A stretch of 64,000 bases of DNA from Rikenellaceae bacterium (GTDB lineage: Bacteria; Bacteroidota; Bacteroidia; Bacteroidales; Rikenellaceae). Positions 1 to 7,276 of the stretch are shown here, piece after piece. A model generated the notes under the pieces. The model did not search any database. It had not been told where the DNA came from and saw only the letters and a program-made list of their open reading frames with translations. Location: positions 1 through 64,000 of the forward strand of contig SUZJ01000007.1 of the NCBI GenBank assembly GCA_015059945.1, given 5' to 3'. Made by a program: the position numbers and the translations under genes. Each line of letters begins with the position of its first letter. The stretch's first letter is position 1.

Positions 1-216
1 ACTATAGCTAAGTTAGAAACTCGCATACTCAAGGCTAATGTGGATTTGTATGATAAGATTAGTAAGGATATTGATAAATACAATGAAAGCATAGGCTTTT
101 TAGAGGAAGAACTTGAAAACACGCAATATCAATACAATAAGTTCTATTTCGCTAAGGGCATATTAGATAACAAGTCTAATGCGGAGGTGTATGAGTTGAT
201 TTACACAAAAAGTTAA
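1..216 (+). CDS. C-terminal end of an unknown coiled-coil protein (5' end outside window)
   Basis: Frame 1 is open from the window edge to a TAA at 214-216, giving 71 residues. The peptide is rich in Lys, Glu, Asp, Asn and Leu with heptad-like spacing (KLETRILKANVDLYDKISKDI...), which suggests a coiled coil. It ends 13 bases before the phosphoesterase gene, so the two may be co-transcribed. No family is recognised from this fragment. Because the start is outside the window, size and function cannot be judged. Confidence 0.6.
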   Translation, partial: TIAKLETRILKANVDLYDKISKDIDKYNESIGFLEEELENTQYQYNKFYFAKGILDNKSNAEVYELIYTKS

Positions 217-229
217 AAAACAGATAATT

Positions 230-994
230 ATGAAAATACAATTTGCATCTGACATCCATTTGGAATTGTCGGATAATTCGAGATTTATAAAGAGTGAGCC
301 GTTTGAGGTTACTGGTGATGTATTGGTCTTTGCGGGTGATACAGGTTACCTTCGCGATAGGACATTGCCAAATCTGAAGTTCTGGAAGTGGGCATCGGCA
401 AACTACCGCGAGGTGTTGTTGGTACCCGGCAACCACGAATACTACCAAAACTATGATGTCTTGGCAGATGGTGACAGTTGGAGCCGTAAGATATTGCCAA
501 ATGTGCATTACCACCAAAACAAGGTTGTGAGAATTGACGAAATTGATTTTATTCTCTCAACCCTTTGGTCGCACATTCGCCCCGAGGATGAGTATTTTGT
601 GCATCGAGGTATGAACGACTTTCGGCAGATTCTGTACAATGGTCGTCGCTTTACACCTGCCGACTTTAATGCCGAGCACGAGAAGTGTCTGGACTTTATC
701 AAGCGGAGTGTCGCGGAGAACACTGCCGAGCGTATTGTGGTTGTAACCCATCATCTGCCTACAATGGCAGTCGTTGCACCGGAGCATAAGGGCAACTTGC
801 TAAATAGCGCCTTTGCAACGGAGTTAGGCGACTTTATTGCTGATAGCCGTATTGATGCGTGGGTTTTTGGACACTCGCACGCCAACATAGATGCAACAAT
901 TAACAACACTCGCATTGTCTGCAACCAACTCGGCTATATTTACTACCGAGAGAACCTCGGTGGCTTCGATGGCGGGAAGTATATTGAAGTGTAG
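230..994 (+). CDS. calcineurin-like metallophosphoesterase
   Basis: A 254-residue soluble protein with the complete metallophosphoesterase signature in order: DIHLE at residues 8-12 (first Asp/His pair), GDVLVFAGDTGY (about 29-40), the GNHEYY block (about 66-71), THHLP (about 174-178) and GHSHAN near residue 215. These residues bind the dinuclear metal centre and hydrolyse a phosphoester. The substrate cannot be deduced; small members of this type act on nucleotides, diesters or phosphoproteins. It lacks a signal peptide, so it is cytoplasmic. It follows the partial coiled-coil gene by 13 bases and is closed by a hairpin at 1002-1035. Confidence 0.9.
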   Translation: MKIQFASDIHLELSDNSRFIKSEPFEVTGDVLVFAGDTGYLRDRTLPNLKFWKWASANYREVLLVPGNHEYYQNYDVLADGDSWSRKILPNVHYHQNKVVRIDEIDFILSTLWSHIRPEDEYFVHRGMNDFRQILYNGRRFTPADFNAEHEKCLDFIKRSVAENTAERIVVVTHHLPTMAVVAPEHKGNLLNSAFATELGDFIADSRIDAWVFGHSHANIDATINNTRIVCNQLGYIYYRENLGGFDGGKYIEV

Positions 995-1001
995 ACACAA
1001 A

Positions 1002-1035
1002 AACACTCCTAACCGAAACACGAGTTAGGAGTGTT
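1002..1035. terminator. bidirectional terminator-like hairpin
   Basis: A perfect 12-bp inverted repeat (AACACTCCTAAC and its complement) with a 10-base loop lies between the convergent phosphoesterase and DUF3791/DUF3990 operons. A-rich sequence precedes it and TTATATT follows it, so it could stop transcription from both sides. Confidence 0.75.
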
Positions 1036-1052
1036 ATATTACGCAAGAATAC

Positions 1053-1274
1053 TCACTTATTGTCTGCCAGATATTCCTCGTACAAAGCGACGGGACCGAG
1101 ATGCCACAATTTTGTAGACTCGTCTGCCAATCGTGTATAGAACGATGATGTATAGAGTATCTTAATAGCTTCTACTATGCTGATTCCCTTATCATCTGCA
1201 AGCATAGTTGCCAACCAACTCATTTTGGACGGCAGGAGCAGATAAAGGTTCTCTTGTGTGATATTCAGATTCAT
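1053..1274 (-). CDS. small partner protein of the DUF3990 cassette
   Basis: A 73-residue protein (NITQENLYLLLPSKMSWLATMLADDKGISIVEAIKILYTSSFY...). Its ATG overlaps the stop codon of the DUF3990 gene by one base (TAATG), so translation is probably coupled. Small proteins of this type commonly accompany DUF3990/DUF3791 genes in gut Bacteroidetes and Firmicutes, where they are annotated only as hypothetical. No catalytic motif is visible; it looks like an all-helical binding protein. Its role could be antitoxin or chaperone to the ADP-ribosyltransferase-like neighbour, but that is inference. Confidence 0.75.
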   Translation of the reverse strand: MNLNITQENLYLLLPSKMSWLATMLADDKGISIVEAIKILYTSSFYTRLADESTKLWHLGPVALYEEYLADNK

Positions 1275-1756
1275 TATTTAACCTCCTTTGCCTCTATAAA
1301 AGTTAATGTTTGCAGTGCTTTCTCTGTGTGGAACAGATATTGATCTACGAGTTTGTATGCTTTTAGCTCTGCAATTAGAGCTTGCTTATTTATCAGACCG
1401 CCTTCATAGAGTGCAAACGCTGCATAAACACGATCATTCGCAACTGGACCGTATACAATATCGTACTCGTGGATATATCCCTTTTGAGTTCGATTTTTCA
1501 TTACGAAATCCACCCATTCTTCGGTAGGCTGTTCAAATATGAGCGTTTTCAAATCATGCAGCGCAACCTTGTCAAGCTCATAAACACAAACATAGCCTTG
1601 GGAAGTTCGCTTCTCACTCATTCTGCGTTTTACCCAAGCCTCTGCCTGCTCATACGAGGTAGTAGTATAGAATCCCTGGCCATAATCCAGAGTGCGGTTG
1701 GACTCTCTGATTTCAGGGGATACTACCTTCTCGATACTACCATGATAGATTCTCAT
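1274..1756 (-). CDS. DUF3990 protein, ADP-ribosyltransferase-like fold
   Basis: 160 residues that fit the DUF3990 family. The start MRIYHGS carries the Arg-x-Tyr-His-Gly-Ser motif typical of ADP-ribosyltransferase-fold proteins, followed by DYGQGFYTTTSYEQAEAWVKRRM (about residues 24-46), where Gly-x-Gly-Phe-Tyr-x-Thr is the second NAD-pocket element. The likely activity is transfer or hydrolysis of ADP-ribose, but the family is uncharacterised as far as I know. It is flanked on both sides by small genes, two bases from the upstream DUF3791 gene and overlapping the downstream one. The arrangement resembles a toxin with antitoxins. Confidence 0.85.
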   Translation of the reverse strand: MRIYHGSIEKVVSPEIRESNRTLDYGQGFYTTTSYEQAEAWVKRRMSEKRTSQGYVCVYELDKVALHDLKTLIFEQPTEEWVDFVMKNRTQKGYIHEYDIVYGPVANDRVYAAFALYEGGLINKQALIAELKAYKLVDQYLFHTEKALQTLTFIEAKEVK

Positions 1757-1758
1757 AT

Positions 1759-1977
1759 CTATATCTCCTTTCGCTCTTTAATATATTCGTCTATGTCTTC
1801 AATAATCCATTGACGGCTTTGTGTATGCAGGATCTCGAAATGCTCTGCTAAATAGTCAAGAACACCACATTTTGTCAAATGAGACATCGTCTCTTCGTGA
1901 GAAAGCCCCTTCTCATTCATATATTGCTCTATACAAAATGCAAGGAAAAATGCAATATCTTGATGCTTCTTGTCCAT
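1759..1977 (-). CDS. DUF3791 family small protein
   Basis: 72 residues matching the DUF3791 pattern: an N-terminal helix (AFFLAFCIEQYMNEKGLSHEETM), then VLDYLAEHFEILHTQSRQWIIEDIDEYI, in which the His-Thr-Gln and the acidic end are characteristic. It is the first gene of the three-gene cassette and ends two bases before DUF3990. It is probably the regulator or antitoxin of that protein; no experimental role is known to me. A TATCTTTG -7 element lies about 66 bases upstream. Confidence 0.85.
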   Translation of the reverse strand: MDKKHQDIAFFLAFCIEQYMNEKGLSHEETMSHLTKCGVLDYLAEHFEILHTQSRQWIIEDIDEYIKERKEI

Positions 1978-2042
1978 ATCACAAAGTTTATTAGGAGATT
2001 ATACAAATACTATTTATACTCCACAACTTTTAAGCCTTTGCA

Positions 2043-2050
2043 CAAAGATA
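2043..2050 (-). promoter_or_regulatory. -7 element (TAnnTTTG) for the DUF3791/DUF3990 operon
   Basis: TATCTTTG on the minus strand matches the Bacteroidetes -7 consensus TAnnTTTG and sits 66 bases upstream of the first ATG. No well-spaced TTG -33 box is obvious. Confidence 0.45.
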
Positions 2051-2142
2051 GTAAAAATTATTCAATTTCGAGATAATTGGCAATCTCATATTTGCATGCT
2101 TCTCTCTGATGCGGTTTCCTATTATTAAATTTATGCGGAAAC

Positions 2143-2352
2143 TTATGCAAACAAGTCGTCTAATTTGACCTCATTTTGCACTATCCCAGAATGCGCATTG
2201 GCCTTAATACCAAATGTGGTTACCATTGTCAGATGTACCGCCTTTCGGGTATTGGTTGCATCTATAAATGCAGACTTTTGATTTCTCAACTTTTGTTCGT
2301 ACTCGGCATCGATGGCATACTCCGATAAAGAGTACTTCATCTCGCAAAACAT
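2143..2352 (-). pseudogene. C-terminal fragment of a PD-(D/E)XK-tailed ATPase
   Basis: The 69-residue reading frame FCEMKYSLSEYAIDAEYEQKL...TMVTTFGIKANAHSGIVQNEVKLDDLFA matches the last part of the large Bacteroidetes ATP-binding proteins that carry a PD-(D/E)XK nuclease-like tail; the Glu-x-Lys of EMK is the nuclease signature. The ATPase part is absent: upstream the frame runs straight into a 17-bp inverted repeat (2352-2400), and its apparent ATG lies at the edge of that repeat. It is therefore a truncated remnant rather than an expressed gene. The intact ATPase just upstream belongs to a different, shorter type. Confidence 0.7.
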
Positions 2353-2400
2353 TATAATTCCCCAAATCGCATTAAAAAATCGTGATTTGGGGAATTATAA
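2352..2400. repeat. 17-bp perfect inverted repeat at the ATPase remnant breakpoint
   Basis: TTATAATTCCCCAAATC at 2352-2368 and its exact complement at 2384-2400, with a 15-base AT-rich loop. It lies exactly where the remnant loses homology. It may be a rho-independent terminator for the upstream ATPase or the trace of a small inverted-repeat element. Confidence 0.7.
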
Positions 2401-2434
2401 GCAAAAAATTGAGTCAAAATGAGCGTTTTTTGGC

Positions 2435-3568
2435 TTATTTCGTAAAGTATTCATTCTTCAACCAATAGGCGTAGATAGGATCCTGGAACGAAATCTCGCC
2501 AGCCTTGTTATCCAAAATATCATTCTTGATAAGAGCTGCTTTTGAGCGAGCTACAGATGTCGGAGATGATATTTGGTAGCGGTGCATCACATCCGTTGAG
2601 CTGATTGCCTTTTCGCCTGCAATAAGTGCCTTAAGGTAGTTCAGTTGCTGTGTTGTCAAGGTCTCGGTAATAGTTACAAACAACAAACTCAACTGCTCTA
2701 CCAATGCAGCGTGTGCCTCGCGGACAATTTCAATAGTACACACATCGTTTGTTCTCAACCACGACTGCTGTGCCAACTGCTGTGCATAGTAAGGGTGATT
2801 ATCGACAAGTTCAACAATCAGGTTGGCTGCTTCTTCATTTATTTTCTTACCTGTATCCTCAAAGCGGCTATTGAAGAACTCTACAAGATAAGGCGTGTCA
2901 ATCTTATTGAGGAACATCAGATTGCCAAACTTGTAGAAGGGTTTTGACGAATTAGTAAACACTTCCATCATCATATGGCGTTTGCTACCATACAAGCAGT
3001 AAGCAACGCTCTGGTGCTGTTGCCAATGCGAGCGTAACTTTTTCTGGAAATAGTCGGGGTCAGTGAACTCTGCAATGTTCTGGAACTCATCAACGCAAAT
3101 CACAATTTTGAGCCCCTTCTTCTGTGCGATTTTCTCGGCAAGGTCGAGCACCTCGTCTGGATTGCGTTTTACATCCTCCCAGTCGAAATCGATTGACACC
3201 TCATTTGTCGGGTCAGTACCAATAGAAATCTTTGGCACAAGGTGCGAGAAAAAGCTTTTTGCGTTCTCTACGGCCTCCTCCCATTTGCTTGATGTCGCAG
3301 CGATAACCTTCTGTGCAAGCAAAGAGTAGAAGTGCTCCTCATTGCGTACATTAAAGAGGTCGATATGGCAGATACGCAAGTTATTATTCTTCTCCATCGC
3401 CAACTTTGCGGCCTTGTTCACAAGAGAGCTCTTGCCCCAGCGACGAGGAGAAATAATAATAGTATTGATAAGCGATGTGAAGTTCTGAACCAAGTTGGCA
3501 GTTTCCATCTCTCGGTCTGTAAAATTCTTCTCGGTTGCGATTTTTCCAAAGATAAAAGGAGTTTCCAT
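2435..3568 (-). CDS. AAA-type ATPase (archaeal-ATPase-like) with C-terminal winged helix
   Basis: The start METPFIFGKIATEKNFTDRE at 3568 is chosen because family members begin this way; the longer open frame upstream (to 3727) is low-complexity and AT-rich. 377 residues. Walker A is ISPRRWGKSSLV (about 38-49), in which the usual P-loop glycine series is replaced by PRRWGKS, typical of this family. Walker B is IVICVDEFQ. The C-terminus (SSTDVMHRYQISSPTSVARSKAAL...ISFQDPIYAYWLKNEYF) is a winged helix. Such proteins are widespread in gut Bacteroidetes and often near mobile DNA; their function is unknown. Confidence 0.85.
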   Translation of the reverse strand: METPFIFGKIATEKNFTDREMETANLVQNFTSLINTIIISPRRWGKSSLVNKAAKLAMEKNNNLRICHIDLFNVRNEEHFYSLLAQKVIAATSSKWEEAVENAKSFFSHLVPKISIGTDPTNEVSIDFDWEDVKRNPDEVLDLAEKIAQKKGLKIVICVDEFQNIAEFTDPDYFQKKLRSHWQQHQSVAYCLYGSKRHMMMEVFTNSSKPFYKFGNLMFLNKIDTPYLVEFFNSRFEDTGKKINEEAANLIVELVDNHPYYAQQLAQQSWLRTNDVCTIEIVREAHAALVEQLSLLFVTITETLTTQQLNYLKALIAGEKAISSTDVMHRYQISSPTSVARSKAALIKNDILDNKAGEISFQDPIYAYWLKNEYFTK

Positions 3569-3765
3569 AATGCCTGTTTTTAGTTTCTTTGCAGCAAATA
3601 TAATACAAAATATGTAATTACACAAATTGTTATTACAAAAAGTGTAAATACAAATAATGTACCATGAAAAGGCAGAGGGGATGACGAGTGTTATTGATGA
3701 GGAGTAGAATACATCCCTGCCTTGCATAGGGTGTTAAATTTTACACCGTCGCTGGATGCTTCTCG

Positions 3766-4014
3766 TTATTTATAATCACAGAGTTTGTCGTACTCAGCAA
3801 TCGTTAGTTTACCGAGTGTGTCATTTACAATTGGAGGCTCGTCATTGTATCGAAAACAATATTGTCCGGAGATGTTTAATCGGTTCTCGCAGCAGAGTTT
3901 GATGTCGTTCTCATCAGCTTTTGTAAGCTCCTCAGCGGAGCGGATAGACCTTGCAATTGCCACTAACTCTCCGGCGGCGTTGAAGATTAGTATCTGTGAT
4001 TGTTTCTCTGACAT
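3766..4014 (-). CDS. small NUMOD1-like protein (paralogue of 4211-4570)
   Basis: 82 residues from ATG at 4014 (MSEKQSQILIFNAAGELVAIARSIRSAEEL...). The pattern ILIFNAAGELVAIARSIRSAEELTKADENDIKLCCENR...GQYCFRY resembles the NUMOD1 DNA-binding module: a short beta hairpin, a helix-turn-helix with Ser-x-x-x-Ala, then a conserved aromatic strand. It ends in a tail that is repeated in the neighbour (GKLTIAEYDKLCDYK versus DNLTLKEYDDLCGV). There is no nuclease domain. A likely role is sequence-specific DNA binding, possibly as part of a mobile element. The longer frame to 4095 has no support. Confidence 0.6.
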   Translation of the reverse strand: MSEKQSQILIFNAAGELVAIARSIRSAEELTKADENDIKLCCENRLNISGQYCFRYNDEPPIVNDTLGKLTIAEYDKLCDYK

Positions 4015-4210
4015 ATTGGGTGGTTTTATTTTCTCCCACAAAGTTAGTGATATTTTCCCCAAGTGAGTCCCGTGGCGACCATTAAAATTAAACACTCACC
4101 TCGCAGACTTGGAAAAATACCGAAGAATAGCGAGATGAGCGAAGGACAATAGAGTGGGCATTTGTTTTGCGCATCGTTGCAATCGCCTAATACTTTGAGA
4201 GTTGCCGTTA

Positions 4211-4570
4211 TCAGTTCATTTCCTGGTGGGAGGTGGCAATCTGCCTCCTTTGCCTATCCTTTACCCTCTGGCGAATATATGCCATCTTTCGTGTGGAGAT
4301 GTACTTTCGCGTGACACCGCATAAGTCGTCATACTCTTTGAGTGTCAGATTGTCCAAATCATCCATCTCCAATAGAACATCAGGGTGAAGTTGTCGGTAA
4401 TAATATGCCCCTGAGCGGACCGATTTGCCGGTGCAACAATTGTGTATTGCCGATTTGTTTTCGTGTGTCAATTCAGCGGCACAATGCAGCGAGCGAACAA
4501 TCGCCACCAACGCCCTTGCGCCATTGAAAATAAGTACCTTGCACGGCCTTCTAAATTTACTCCTTCTCAT
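4211..4570 (-). CDS. small NUMOD1-like protein with basic C-terminal tail
   Basis: 119 residues. Residues about 10-52 (CKVLIFNGARALVAIVRSLHCAAEL...CCTGKSVRSGAYYYR) align with the paralogue at 3766-4014, keeping FN, LVAI-RS, AEL, the CC pair and the final aromatic strand. The extra C-terminus (KYISTRKMAYIRQRVKDRQRRQIA) is very basic and could contact DNA or RNA. Both genes point the same way, 196 bases apart. The NUMOD1 assignment is from pattern only. The clear duplication suggests a local expansion of a fast-evolving accessory gene. Confidence 0.6.
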   Translation of the reverse strand: MRRSKFRRPCKVLIFNGARALVAIVRSLHCAAELTHENKSAIHNCCTGKSVRSGAYYYRQLHPDVLLEMDDLDNLTLKEYDDLCGVTRKYISTRKMAYIRQRVKDRQRRQIATSHQEMN

Positions 4571-4707
4571 TTGCTTGCGATTTAATAGTTTAGACTATTA
4601 TTAGAGTAGGAGTATTTTTAACTTTTGGGTGGGATAATAATGGTATCATACACCTGCACTCTATAATTTTTACAATAACCCCTTAAACCTCAATTCAATT
4701 TATTTGC

Positions 4708-4715
4708 TAACTTTG
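4708..4715 (+). promoter_or_regulatory. -7 element TAACTTTG upstream of the serine hydrolase
   Basis: Matches TAnnTTTG and lies 22 bases before the ATG. The -33 region is not clear. Confidence 0.5.
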
Positions 4716-4737
4716 CAGAAACTTTTGGTAAAGTTAT

Positions 4738-6009
4738 ATGAAACAATACATATTGATTTTAATTGGAGTATTGTGCTTGCAGTCGTGTGTAGTCACTAAA
4801 AGCATCAAATATGGGAATGCATCGGTTGACGACTACTCTGTATTTGAGCAGGACACTGTTGCAAGAGGATTGCGTACCTTTGAGTTTGCAAATGCCCAAC
4901 AGAATAACGCACTCATAGATACTCTAAGATTTGACATACACCTCTCTAAAGCAGACACTCTGCTTAACTTGACTCTCCGAGAGACGATGGATTATATGGA
5001 TGTACCATCTGCAGCAATAGTAATTCAAAACGACACCATTCTGTTTGAGCATTATAGTGGCGGTTGGGACGGAGATAGCCAATCGTGCATCTTCTCGGTA
5101 ACAAAAACAGTTACAAGCTTACTATGTGGTATCGCACTCAAAGATGGCTACATAAAGAGTTTGAGTGATCCTGTGACAGATTATGTGCCCGAACTTAAAG
5201 ATGCAGATCCAAAGTTCGCTCAACTGAAGATTGAACATTTGCTTGATATGACGGCGGGGCTCAAATTCAATGAGAATTATAGTTGGAATCCATTTTCAAA
5301 AATAGCAAAACTATATATGGGTAACAATACCCTCAAAGTCCTACAAAGTCTAAAATTCATTAACACCCCTGGCGAGAGCTTTTCATACGACTCTGCCACA
5401 ACGGCAATACTTGGAGTTGTTATTGAGAGAGCAACTGGAAAACCTTATGCACAATATCTATCGGAAAAGGTATGGCAACCACTCGGCATGGAGCGTGATG
5501 CGCTAATTGGACTAGATAGTAAGAAATCCCACACAGCAAAAAGTTTCGCAGGCTTAACTACGAATGTTAGAGATTTAGCAAAGATCGGTAGATTGTTTTT
5601 GGAGAACGGGGTGTGCGATGGAGTGAAAATTGTAGATCCAACATTTATTCAGCGCTGTTTTAGCACGCACATTTCGGGCATATCAGGCAAAGCACAAAGC
5701 GAGTATTCCTACTCTTGGTATTGGGGAGTTGCAGACGAAGAAAACGGCAAGCGTAAATTTTTCAACACTCTTGACGAGTTAAAACTCTATTATAAGAACC
5801 ACCCAGAGAAGAATGTTCGCCAAATAAAGAAAAACCTAAAAAATGGTTATTTTGCAGTATTGCATAATGGTGGCTTCTATGGCTTCGGTCTCTATGGGCA
5901 AGTACTATATGTCAATCCAGAGAAGAATATGATTGCCGTATTCCTTGGAGCCGATAGGCTCAAAGATTTTAATATACTTTTTGAGCAACTGAGTACTTAT
6001 TTGAGCTAA
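4738..6009 (+). CDS. serine hydrolase of the class C beta-lactamase family, lipoprotein
   Basis: 423 residues with a lipoprotein signal (MKQYILILIGVLCLQSC, Cys17), so it is membrane-anchored outside the cytoplasm. The active-site Ser-x-x-Lys is SVTK in IFSVTKTVTSLLCG, the Tyr motif is SYDSAT, and the third element is HNGGFYGFGLYG near the end. This matches serine hydrolases related to 6-aminohexanoate-dimer hydrolases, esterases and DD-peptidases rather than true antibiotic-hydrolysing AmpC. A stand-alone gene with its own TAACTTTG -7 element at 4708-4715. Substrate unknown. Confidence 0.85.
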   Translation: MKQYILILIGVLCLQSCVVTKSIKYGNASVDDYSVFEQDTVARGLRTFEFANAQQNNALIDTLRFDIHLSKADTLLNLTLRETMDYMDVPSAAIVIQNDTILFEHYSGGWDGDSQSCIFSVTKTVTSLLCGIALKDGYIKSLSDPVTDYVPELKDADPKFAQLKIEHLLDMTAGLKFNENYSWNPFSKIAKLYMGNNTLKVLQSLKFINTPGESFSYDSATTAILGVVIERATGKPYAQYLSEKVWQPLGMERDALIGLDSKKSHTAKSFAGLTTNVRDLAKIGRLFLENGVCDGVKIVDPTFIQRCFSTHISGISGKAQSEYSYSWYWGVADEENGKRKFFNTLDELKLYYKNHPEKNVRQIKKNLKNGYFAVLHNGGFYGFGLYGQVLYVNPEKNMIAVFLGADRLKDFNILFEQLSTYLS

Positions 6010-6104
6010 CCATATTATACGAAGGACCAAATTAACAATATTAAACGAAAATACGAGATTCGTATTTAGTCTCGTATTCTCTGTTATTACAAATATAGGT
6101 ATTA

Positions 6105-6668
6105 TTACAACGGTTTAGAATATATATACTTAGGTAGTTCGGAATATGATTCAATATCATAAGTAATTATATCCTGTATTAAGAAATCCTTCGCACTTTT
6201 CCATATTTTATGTTTTTTCTTTGGACTAAGATCTATAGTACTTATTTCTTGATTTTTATCATTCAAAAGTCTTATGGAAATATGCCAAAAATTACATTTA
6301 GTTGGAGTGTGAAAAATCATAAAATGACATTGTTGCTCCTCTACTTTAGGCAAATAGCATTTTAATAAATCATTTACAGGTATAAAATAATACCCCCTAT
6401 TGATATCTTTAAAACACTTATCGTTAGTTGGTGCTAATCCCATTGAGCCGCACTCCCATGGGCTACAGTAGGCTTGCCTATGTTCTTTAACTATTCCATA
6501 ACAGATATCACCCACTTTAAAAACCCCTAAAAGATTATTTGATAGATCACGCAGATGATCACTTTGAATTTTAATACAATCTGGATGTAGAATATTGGAA
6601 TTCTCAATCCTACAAACCTCATTACTTTCCACATGACGTATCAGAACAAGTCCTGAATGAGATAGCAT
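6105..6668 (-). CDS. unknown protein, third gene of the AT-rich TIGR04255 operon
   Basis: 187 residues from the ATG at 6668 (MLSHSGLVLIRHVESNEVCRI...). The open frame extends upstream to 6854 but would overlap the previous gene by about 140 bases, so the later start is preferred; the true start is uncertain. The protein contains two Cys/Trp-rich stretches (HRQAYCSPWECGSMGLAP and CHFMIFHTPTKCNFWHISIRLL) and a basic segment SPKKKHKIWKS. I do not recognise a family. The base composition is much more AT-rich than the rest of the window, and the gene shares the operon with a TIGR04255-like protein and another orphan. Confidence 0.6.
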   Translation of the reverse strand: MLSHSGLVLIRHVESNEVCRIENSNILHPDCIKIQSDHLRDLSNNLLGVFKVGDICYGIVKEHRQAYCSPWECGSMGLAPTNDKCFKDINRGYYFIPVNDLLKCYLPKVEEQQCHFMIFHTPTKCNFWHISIRLLNDKNQEISTIDLSPKKKHKIWKSAKDFLIQDIITYDIESYSELPKYIYSKPL

Positions 6669-6714
6669 CTCGGTTTGTTCGATGAGATTGTATTGAGGAT
6701 ATGGAATAATATGT

Positions 6715-7275
6715 TTAGGATATATACTCGTAGATCTTCTCTGTTTGAAATATTTCAAATATGCGTTTAATACTATTTTCAATATTATCTTCAATGACAT
6801 ATTTGCCTTTTGGTGTAGATATATTAACCAGTGCTTCAACATCATTTTTCTCAAAAAACAAATTAAAAAATATTTTTATATCTTTCTTTTGCCCATACAT
6901 AAACAAACATTCTTCCTCTTGTGAAATATCAGTTAAAAGCATGTCTAAAGATAGCTGATTCAATCCATCTCGCATTTCATGGAATGCAGATAGAACAAAC
7001 TGTTCTGAAGATTCTGCGAATATTACTGGAATATTATCTATATATGAGCGTATCTTTGTTATCTCGCGGATTTGTTCACTTCTAATCTGTTCGTAGCTTA
7101 TAATTTCTTCCGTAGATATCGGATGGTTTATTTCTTTACATACATTCAAAAACGAGAAAACTTCATCATCACATTCGTTATTGTCAATAACATCAATAGT
7201 ATATTCATTGACAATAATTGGTGTATTGATAAAACTACTCTCTATAAAATCTATATATGGAGCATTCGCAATCAT
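6715..7275 (-). CDS. unknown protein, second gene of the AT-rich TIGR04255 operon
   Basis: 186 residues, strongly acidic and Ile/Glu-rich (MIANAPYIDFIESSFINTPIIVNEY...). No signal peptide, transmembrane segment or catalytic motif is visible. The ATG follows the stop of the TIGR04255 gene by a single base, so the two are almost certainly translated together. Its middle part (IRSEQIREITKIRSYIDNIPVIFAESSEQF) could be helical. Not recognised; probably a partner protein of the first gene product. Confidence 0.7.
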   Translation of the reverse strand: MIANAPYIDFIESSFINTPIIVNEYTIDVIDNNECDDEVFSFLNVCKEINHPISTEEIISYEQIRSEQIREITKIRSYIDNIPVIFAESSEQFVLSAFHEMRDGLNQLSLDMLLTDISQEEECLFMYGQKKDIKIFFNLFFEKNDVEALVNISTPKGKYVIEDNIENSIKRIFEIFQTEKIYEYIS

Positions 7276-7276
7276 T

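Noticed and set aside
3569-3727. Longer N-terminus of the ATPase starting at 3727
   Set aside because: The extra residues are low-complexity from AT-rich intergenic DNA and the family starts at METPF.
4738-6009. Antibiotic-resistance AmpC beta-lactamase
   Set aside because: The Tyr motif is SYDS rather than YxN, and the protein is a lipoprotein similar to general serine hydrolases; resistance cannot be claimed.
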